Shown here piece by piece: positions 59,560-64,000 of a stretch of DNA of 64,000 nucleotides. Position numbers and translations under genes: made by a program. The DNA is taken from the NCBI GenBank assembly GCA_002478145.1, contig DLMI01000027.1, positions 22,815 through 86,814 of the forward strand, read 5' to 3'. The notes below the pieces were generated by a model, which was given only the letters and a program-made list of their open reading frames with translations, ran no database searches and had not been told where the DNA came from. The stretch's first letter is position 1. Each line of letters begins with the position of its first letter. Source of the DNA: Acidobacteria bacterium UBA7540 (GTDB taxonomy: Bacteria; Acidobacteriota; Terriglobia; UBA7540).

Positions 59560-60560
59560 GCAAGCCGCCCAATCTGGCTGTCCTCCTGGAGTCGTTCTTC
59601 CGACGTCGGCTCATCGAACAACGCAACGTGAGTCCCTTGACTGTGGCTGCCTATCGGGACGCGCTGCGGCTCCTGGTACTCTATGCTTCTCGGCAGGCCA
59701 AACGAGAACCGTGTCGTCTCGAGGTGCGGGACCTTGGCCGGGATGTTGTGCTGGCGTTTCTGGAGCACATGGAGCGAGACCGGGGAAATGGGCCCCGCAC
59801 GAGAAATGCGCGACTCACCGCGATCCGGTCCTTCTTCCGTCATGTGGCGGCCAGCGATCCCGGGACCCTGGCCATCGCCCAGCAAGTGCTTGATATCCCC
59901 TCGAAGCGTACGGTCTTGAAAGCCCCGCGCCACCTGTCAGCCACAGCTGTCAACAGCCTGCTGGATGCGCCGGACCAACAGACCCCGTTGGGGCGCAGGG
60001 ATTACACGCTCCTGCTATTCCTGGCTCGCACCGGCGCTCGTGTGTCCGAGGCAATCGGCGTCGACACCGCTGATTTGCGGCTGGATCGGCCGCCGCACGT
60101 GCTGCTGCGCGGCAAAGGTCGAAAAGAACGCTTGGTTCCGCTTGCACCCGATCTCGCGCGAGCGCTGGAGACCTTGCGCAAAGAACGCGGCCTCGGCTAC
60201 CACGAGCGCGAGCCGGTTTTCGTCGGCGCACGTGGTGGACGGCTCACGCGGTTCGGCGCGACCCATGTGGTTCGTCGGGCAGTACGGCGTGCAGTCGTGC
60301 ACGTTCCCGACCTTGCCCGAGAAAGGGTCTCGCCTCACCTCTTTCGACACGGCCTGGCAATGCAGCTACTCCGGGCGGGCACGGACTTGGCGACGATCCA
60401 GGCGTGGTTAGGCCACGCGAATCTCAGTACGACACATCGGTACGCCGAAGCGGACGCCGCCATGATGCGGCGCAGCTTAGAACTGGCCGGCGTGACGTCG
60501 CGACCGGGGAAGCGTTTCAAGCCGAAAGACTCCGTTCTTCACATCCTCGAAAGCTTGTAA
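59556..60560 (+). CDS. ritC: RIT tyrosine recombinase C
   Basis: A 334-residue tyrosine recombinase, the third of the trio. SFFRRRLIEQRNVSPLTVAA opens the XerC-like core-binding domain, and the catalytic domain has LARTGARVSEAIGVDTADLR (Arg I), LRGKGRKERLVPLAP (Lys), VSPHLFRHGLAMQLLRAG (HxxR) and WLGHANLSTTHRYAEADAA (His plus Tyr). It resembles XerC/D more than the other two. The three subunits are thought to work together on the element's ends. Coupled to ritB by ATGA. Confidence 0.92.
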   Translation: MSKPPNLAVLLESFFRRRLIEQRNVSPLTVAAYRDALRLLVLYASRQAKREPCRLEVRDLGRDVVLAFLEHMERDRGNGPRTRNARLTAIRSFFRHVAASDPGTLAIAQQVLDIPSKRTVLKAPRHLSATAVNSLLDAPDQQTPLGRRDYTLLLFLARTGARVSEAIGVDTADLRLDRPPHVLLRGKGRKERLVPLAPDLARALETLRKERGLGYHEREPVFVGARGGRLTRFGATHVVRRAVRRAVVHVPDLARERVSPHLFRHGLAMQLLRAGTDLATIQAWLGHANLSTTHRYAEADAAMMRRSLELAGVTSRPGKRFKPKDSVLHILESL

Positions 60561-60769
60561 TCATATGTGGCGTATCGGAACGCTCGAGCATCTCGATCGC
60601 GCAGTGTGCGGCCCCTCGCCCTGCGTACCCGCCACATATCGCGGCCCGCCACATAACAAGGGGTCTTGTTGCAGCGTCGTCTGCACGTAGCCCTAACCGT
60701 CGCCGAAGTACCACACCCTACCCCGGTTCGCGTCGCTGCCTAGAGAGTTGTGCCAGGAATTATTAGCCG

Positions 60770-61654
60770 TCAAGATTCAAGTGAGGAGCAAGAGGAAACA
60801 GTTTGTAGCTGATTCAGGATTTCTGAGTAGTGCTGACTAAGGTACCGCACGATCCGTACGTTGTTGAGCAGCTTCTTCAGGTAACCACATGCGAGTACCA
60901 AGTTGAGCGCTTCGTTGCCATAGGTTCCTTCGACGGCCCTCAAGTCGCCCTGAAGCACTTGCATTTCCTTCTCCATTTTGTTGACCTGTTCTGGAGTCAG
61001 CCTTTCGATGATCTTCGACTTGTCGGGATCGATGAGCATCTCCGGATGAGTGGACGCGAGCAGCGCTTTGGTGTACGGAACCCCGAAGTTGTTGGCGGCA
61101 GTCATAAGCTCGGCAACCTCGATCTGCCGCATTGGTTTCATCTTCTTCAAATACGCGAGCGCCTTCAGTGACACTTGCCGGTGTTTGAGTATGTTGGCTG
61201 CCTCCTTACAAATCCCCTCCAAGAGGTCCCGCTTCTGACGAATCCGAGCGACATCCACATTCAGGACTTTTGCGATCCGTTCCTCGGATACGCCACTCCT
61301 AATGGCATTAAGTATCATCATGTGTTCCTGAATCGTCGAGATTCGGTTGACACGTTTGTTGTAGGTGTAGGCCTCGTCGTCAGTCGAAACCAAGCAGGGA
61401 GCGTGGGTTGCGCCGATCTGTTTCAGAGCTTCGAGCCTCACGTGTCCATCCAGCAGGAAATAGCTTTCTGACTTGCCGTGCTCTGGGAACACGATTAGGG
61501 GTTCGATAATTCCGATCTCGCGCACCGATGCAAGCACCTGCTGATACTTCTGCGCGGCCCTCAGTGAGGGGCTCAACTGTTTGAGTGGCAGGATGTTGGC
61601 GACCGGCACAACCAGGCCATTCGGACTAAACCCCAACGATACTTGCTTGGTCAT
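60770..61654 (-). CDS. ParB/RepB-like protein 2 of the recombinase operon
   Basis: About 294 residues. An N-terminal ParB-like domain contains LLDGHVRLEALKQIGATHAP (in place of GxRRxxA), and the second box is altered to YTYNKRVNRISTIQEHMMI rather than ENxxR. A helix-turn-helix follows (IRSGVSEERIAKVLNVDVAR), then a charged RepB-C-like region (ALAYLKKMKPMRQIEVAELM, YTKALLASTHPEML) and a helical tail. ATG 61654 has agagg 6 bases upstream; TTG 61660, overlapping the upstream stop, is the alternative. It is the last gene of a three-gene - strand operon with a serine recombinase, so a DNA-binding role on that element is likely. Confidence 0.8.
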   Translation of the reverse strand: MTKQVSLGFSPNGLVVPVANILPLKQLSPSLRAAQKYQQVLASVREIGIIEPLIVFPEHGKSESYFLLDGHVRLEALKQIGATHAPCLVSTDDEAYTYNKRVNRISTIQEHMMILNAIRSGVSEERIAKVLNVDVARIRQKRDLLEGICKEAANILKHRQVSLKALAYLKKMKPMRQIEVAELMTAANNFGVPYTKALLASTHPEMLIDPDKSKIIERLTPEQVNKMEKEMQVLQGDLRAVEGTYGNEALNLVLACGYLKKLLNNVRIVRYLSQHYSEILNQLQTVSSCSSLES

Positions 61655-61656
61655 GT

Positions 61657-62547
61657 TCAACCTCTTTGGCTCTCTTGGATTCGTCCTGCCAGATAAGCGG
61701 GCAGGGAATCCAGCCCCTCAGCACGCAGTAACGTCACGAAGTTGTCGTCTCCAAACAGCTTCCTGAGTGCGGAGACGACAAACAGCAAGCGGTTTTCTGT
61801 CAACTGGGCCTTCTTCACGAGCAGCTTCTGTCGGTCTGCCTCATGGCGGTAAGCTCGGACCAATGATCCGGCGGATGGTGGACGATCATTTTTCGTGGGC
61901 CCCGTTTTCTCCAATCTCTTACCTTTGGCGTTGCGCAGTTCTATGATGCGCCGCACAGCAAGCAGCTTACGGCCTCGAAGGGTATGGCCTTCGTATGCTT
62001 CACAAAGGACCTGCTGAATGCCCGCTTCATCAGCGTTCGCAATTTGAATGGCCACCGAGAGCGGGATCCGTCCCTTTTCCACAGCACAAAGGAGACGTTC
62101 CTCTCCGTGCGCCAAGAGGTTCGTGATTCCGGCCACATAAGTGTCGCTGAGGTCAGTCTTCTCCGCGATCTGTCCGGGCCTGTAGCCCCTCGCCTTTAAA
62201 TTGCCAATCTCGCGCAATAGTTCGAGCGGAGAATGTCTGCGCCTCGCGACGTTCTCGACCAAGCTCATCAGGAAGCATTCCTCCTTGGGGGCGTCGATCA
62301 CGATCGCAGGGATCTCAGTCTGTCCGAGCGCCACAAACGCCTCTAAGCGGCCCTGGCCGCACACGAGGTCGTATGGCTTTCCGTCCGGCGTCTCAAAACG
62401 ACGCGCAACGGTGATTGGCTTCTTGAGGCCCAGGCTGGAAATGTTCGAGACGATACCCTGAAAGGCGATCTTGTTGCGGCTTCGTGAGTTAAGAATATTG
62501 ATTTGATCGATTGGAATCATCTGGACAACTGGAGCTGAGTCGTTCAT
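61657..62547 (-). CDS. ParB/RepB-like protein 1 of the recombinase operon
   Basis: About 296 residues. The ParB N-terminal domain is well conserved: IDQINILNSRSRNKIAFQGI, PYDLVCGQGRLEAFVALGQT and IPAIVIDAPKEECFLMSLVE with the ENVARR box. A KorB/ParB-type helix-turn-helix follows (LLREIGNLKARGYRPGQIAE, KTDLSDTYVAGITNLL), then a basic C-terminal region. ATG 62547 overlaps the recombinase stop (ATGA) with ggaggt 6 bases upstream, so the proteins are made together. The standard GERR box is GQGR here, leaving CTP binding open. It pairs with the more degenerate ParB-like protein downstream. Confidence 0.85.
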   Translation of the reverse strand: MNDSAPVVQMIPIDQINILNSRSRNKIAFQGIVSNISSLGLKKPITVARRFETPDGKPYDLVCGQGRLEAFVALGQTEIPAIVIDAPKEECFLMSLVENVARRRHSPLELLREIGNLKARGYRPGQIAEKTDLSDTYVAGITNLLAHGEERLLCAVEKGRIPLSVAIQIANADEAGIQQVLCEAYEGHTLRGRKLLAVRRIIELRNAKGKRLEKTGPTKNDRPPSAGSLVRAYRHEADRQKLLVKKAQLTENRLLFVVSALRKLFGDDNFVTLLRAEGLDSLPAYLAGRIQESQRG

Positions 62548-64000
62548 GCTACCTCCCAAAGGCGGGTCCGCCTTGCCATACCGAAGAAGTAATCCAGAGT
62601 ATCGAACCGATAGGCGTCCAAGATCAGGCCGTTGTCCTCGCGCAGCAGAAGTTTCTCAAATGTCATGTCGATTTTAGGCAGCAGGTAGTAGTCAAGCGCT
62701 GCACGGTTGTCGGCGTCTAACCGTACGGCAACGGTGATATCGGGGACGAGGCCGGAGTCGAGCCGAACGAGCCAGCGGTACGAACCAGCGTAAGTGAGTC
62801 GGCACCGGGCGATGACAAGGGACGCGGTGAACTCATCATTCACAGTCAGTAAGTCGGTAGAAGGATCACGACTGATTACGCCCCCCAGCTCACAAATGCG
62901 CTCGACCACATCCTCAACCACGGCGGGGTACATTAACCGCAGTTGCTTGTTTGTTTCAATATACTGGTAGTCGCGGTCGGGGGTGTACCCGATAAGCTTG
63001 TATGCCCGAATCAGGCTGCCGAAACGAGCTTGATACGCGTAACTGGACGGAAGATCCTCCCTTTCATCAATGAGCCGACTGGACAATCTTCCCTCGCGCT
63101 CCATAAGACGGCGGAGTCGATCTAACAATTCCTCGTCAGTGGACTTTTTCTGGGATTCCTGAATGATTGCTTGTGCTTTGAAGAATATCTCCTGGGACAC
63201 AATTGGTTCAAAGGCTGTATCCCTACGAACCCACATCTCGGGTGGATTCATCACGCGCCTTTGCCTCAGCTTCCACGAAATCCGGTTATAGACGTTATTG
63301 CCGATATATTTCTCATTCGTCAATATTTGATGCACTGCCCGCCGCGTCCAAGTCCGTCCCCCCTCTGTCGTCAGGCCTTTCTCGTTCAAGCTTCGTGCGA
63401 TCTCTGCCTCGGACTTTCCTTCCTCGACAAACGCACGGTACATCTCCCGGACAGCCTCTACCTCATCTGGGGGACCCGGGACCAAAATGACTCGGTCGGT
63501 CTGAATGCTTTTGCATTCCCCTCGCTCCAGCCTGCCCTTGTATACACCGTTTGCGTCCCGCAGCATTCGTCGAAGTCCAAACCCAGGCGAGCTACCTTGA
63601 CGAAAGCCAAGCTCGATTAGGCGGCAATGCCCGATAAAGACCTTGGCCGACAGCTCGCGGCTGTACTCGCCAGCCATTGCTCGCTTGACGCCTTTGACGA
63701 TCGTCGAGACGGGACTGCCATCGTTCTCGAATTGTTCCGCACAGTAATGGACTCCGATCTTTGCACGCCGGCAAATGTACTCGTAGTAAGCGCTTTCATC
63801 GGCATCCTGGAACCGCCCCCAGCGGCTAACGTCGTAGACGAGGATCGCGCTGAAGTTGGCTTGGCCTGCTTCCACGTCTTGGATTAGTTGCTTCAAAGCG
63901 TTCCTGCCGTCAATGTGAAGGCCGCTTTTGCCGAGGTCGGCGTAAGTTCGGACGATCGTCATCCCGTGCCTTTGGGCATGTCGGCGCGCATTTAAAAACG
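62544..64000 (-). CDS. Large serine recombinase (5' end beyond the window)
   Basis: At least 472 residues, open to the right edge without a stop. The visible N-terminus (HGMTIVRTYADLGKSGL, LVYDVSRWGRFQDADESAYY) is the second half of the resolvase catalytic domain; the nucleophilic Ser should lie just outside. GSPVSTIVKGVKRAMAGEYS and RELSAKVFIGHCRLIELGFR follow, then the recombinase domain (GLTTEGGRTWTRRAVHQILT, NEKYIGNNVYNR) with a long C-terminus of about 200 residues lacking an obvious Cys-rich zinc ribbon. ATG 63962 is an internal codon, not necessarily the start. It is the first gene of the recombinase/ParB/ParB operon. Confidence 0.87.
   Translation of the reverse strand, partial: FLNARRHAQRHGMTIVRTYADLGKSGLHIDGRNALKQLIQDVEAGQANFSAILVYDVSRWGRFQDADESAYYEYICRRAKIGVHYCAEQFENDGSPVSTIVKGVKRAMAGEYSRELSAKVFIGHCRLIELGFRQGSSPGFGLRRMLRDANGVYKGRLERGECKSIQTDRVILVPGPPDEVEAVREMYRAFVEEGKSEAEIARSLNEKGLTTEGGRTWTRRAVHQILTNEKYIGNNVYNRISWKLRQRRVMNPPEMWVRRDTAFEPIVSQEIFFKAQAIIQESQKKSTDEELLDRLRRLMEREGRLSSRLIDEREDLPSSYAYQARFGSLIRAYKLIGYTPDRDYQYIETNKQLRLMYPAVVEDVVERICELGGVISRDPSTDLLTVNDEFTASLVIARCRLTYAGSYRWLVRLDSGLVPDITVAVRLDADNRAALDYYLLPKIDMTFEKLLLREDNGLILDAYRFDTLDYFFGMARRTRLWEVA

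Larger units (their letters stand above)
57231..60657 (+). mobile_element. RIT element (recombinases in trio) with inverted ends
   Basis: Three overlapping tyrosine recombinase genes fill the element. The left end has ttatgtggcggg (57232-57243) with a second tgtggcg at 57252-57258; the right end has the inverse (cccgccacataa, 60645-60656) with another cgccaca at 60630-60636. Both pairs are spaced 17 bases, so the ends are matched inverted repeats. Each end also has an oppositely oriented core further in (cgacacata 57305-57313; tatgtggcg 60564-60572). This is the layout known for RIT elements. All three genes are intact. Confidence 0.85.

Noticed and set aside
1..64000. CRISPR arrays, rRNA and tRNA genes
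   Set aside because: No regularly spaced short repeats, tRNA-like cloverleaf with CCA-end context, or rRNA motifs were seen in a visual read; a tRNA missed by eye cannot be fully excluded.

Overview
The window is a G+C-rich chromosomal segment, dominated by a very large exopolysaccharide (EPS) or capsule locus on the + strand. Roughly positions 1-50,500 carry assembly and sugar genes. From about 52,300 to the right edge it becomes a block of mobile elements, mostly on the - strand. I infer an Acidobacteriota-like soil bacterium. The reasons are the style of the outer-membrane export and beta-barrel pair, the sugar transferase with a GGDEF-like front domain, FemAB-like proteins, LamG-VanZ proteins, GTG/TTG starts, and heavy IS and recombinase content. 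No rRNA, tRNA or CRISPR array was seen, so the taxonomy is inference only.

Layout. 1-7,700: a NusG-family antiterminator, Wza-type export protein, Wzz/GumC co-polymerase, BY-kinase, PilZ protein, outer-membrane beta-barrel and initiating sugar-phosphate transferase. 7,880-11,975: a tight four-gene operon (dehydrogenase, acetyltransferase, aminotransferase, 2-epimerase) with the gene content of UDP-diacetamido-uronic acid synthesis. 12,680-20,970: secreted beta-helix protein, glycosyltransferase-methyltransferase fusion, Wzx flippase, GT2, methyltransferase and NAD epimerase. 21,080-22,690: a two-ORF IS3-like element. 22,760-35,100: glycosyltransferases, deacetylases, UDP-sugar epimerase, Wzy polymerase, AlgD-type GDP-mannose dehydrogenase and GT4. 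35,300-47,750: a scrambled zone of FemAB-like proteins, GT87, two GT2s and an oxidoreductase among fragments of IS1380, IS110, IS3, an integrase, leuA, an acyl-CoA dehydrogenase and a nonsense-disrupted phosphopantetheinyl transferase. 47,850-50,510: rmlA-rmlB-rmlC. 51,190-52,250: a secreted WD40-like protein. 52,330-55,020: an IS66 element with an extra gene. 55,690-56,950: a LamG-VanZ protein. 57,230-60,660: a complete three-tyrosine-recombinase (RIT) element with inverted ends. 60,770-64,000: a translationally coupled serine recombinase and two ParB-like genes, cut by the window edge.

How it works together: the initiating transferase loads a sugar phosphate on undecaprenyl phosphate; several glycosyltransferases extend the unit using UDP-diacetamido-uronate-like, GDP-mannuronate and dTDP-rhamnose-type precursors. 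Wzx flips it, Wzy polymerises it, Wzz and the tyrosine kinase control length, and the export and beta-barrel proteins take it out. Deacetylases and the beta-helix protein would modify the polymer. The PilZ protein and the GGDEF-like domain suggest c-di-GMP input.

The most striking signals are genome-dynamics fossils. They include a chimeric deacetylase pseudogene with the exact topology of a tandem-duplication joint. IS1380-type right ends sit just upstream of four intact EPS genes, one of which (GT87) is bracketed by 165-bp direct repeats. The coupled serine recombinase/ParB/ParB operon is the best candidate for a poorly described system.
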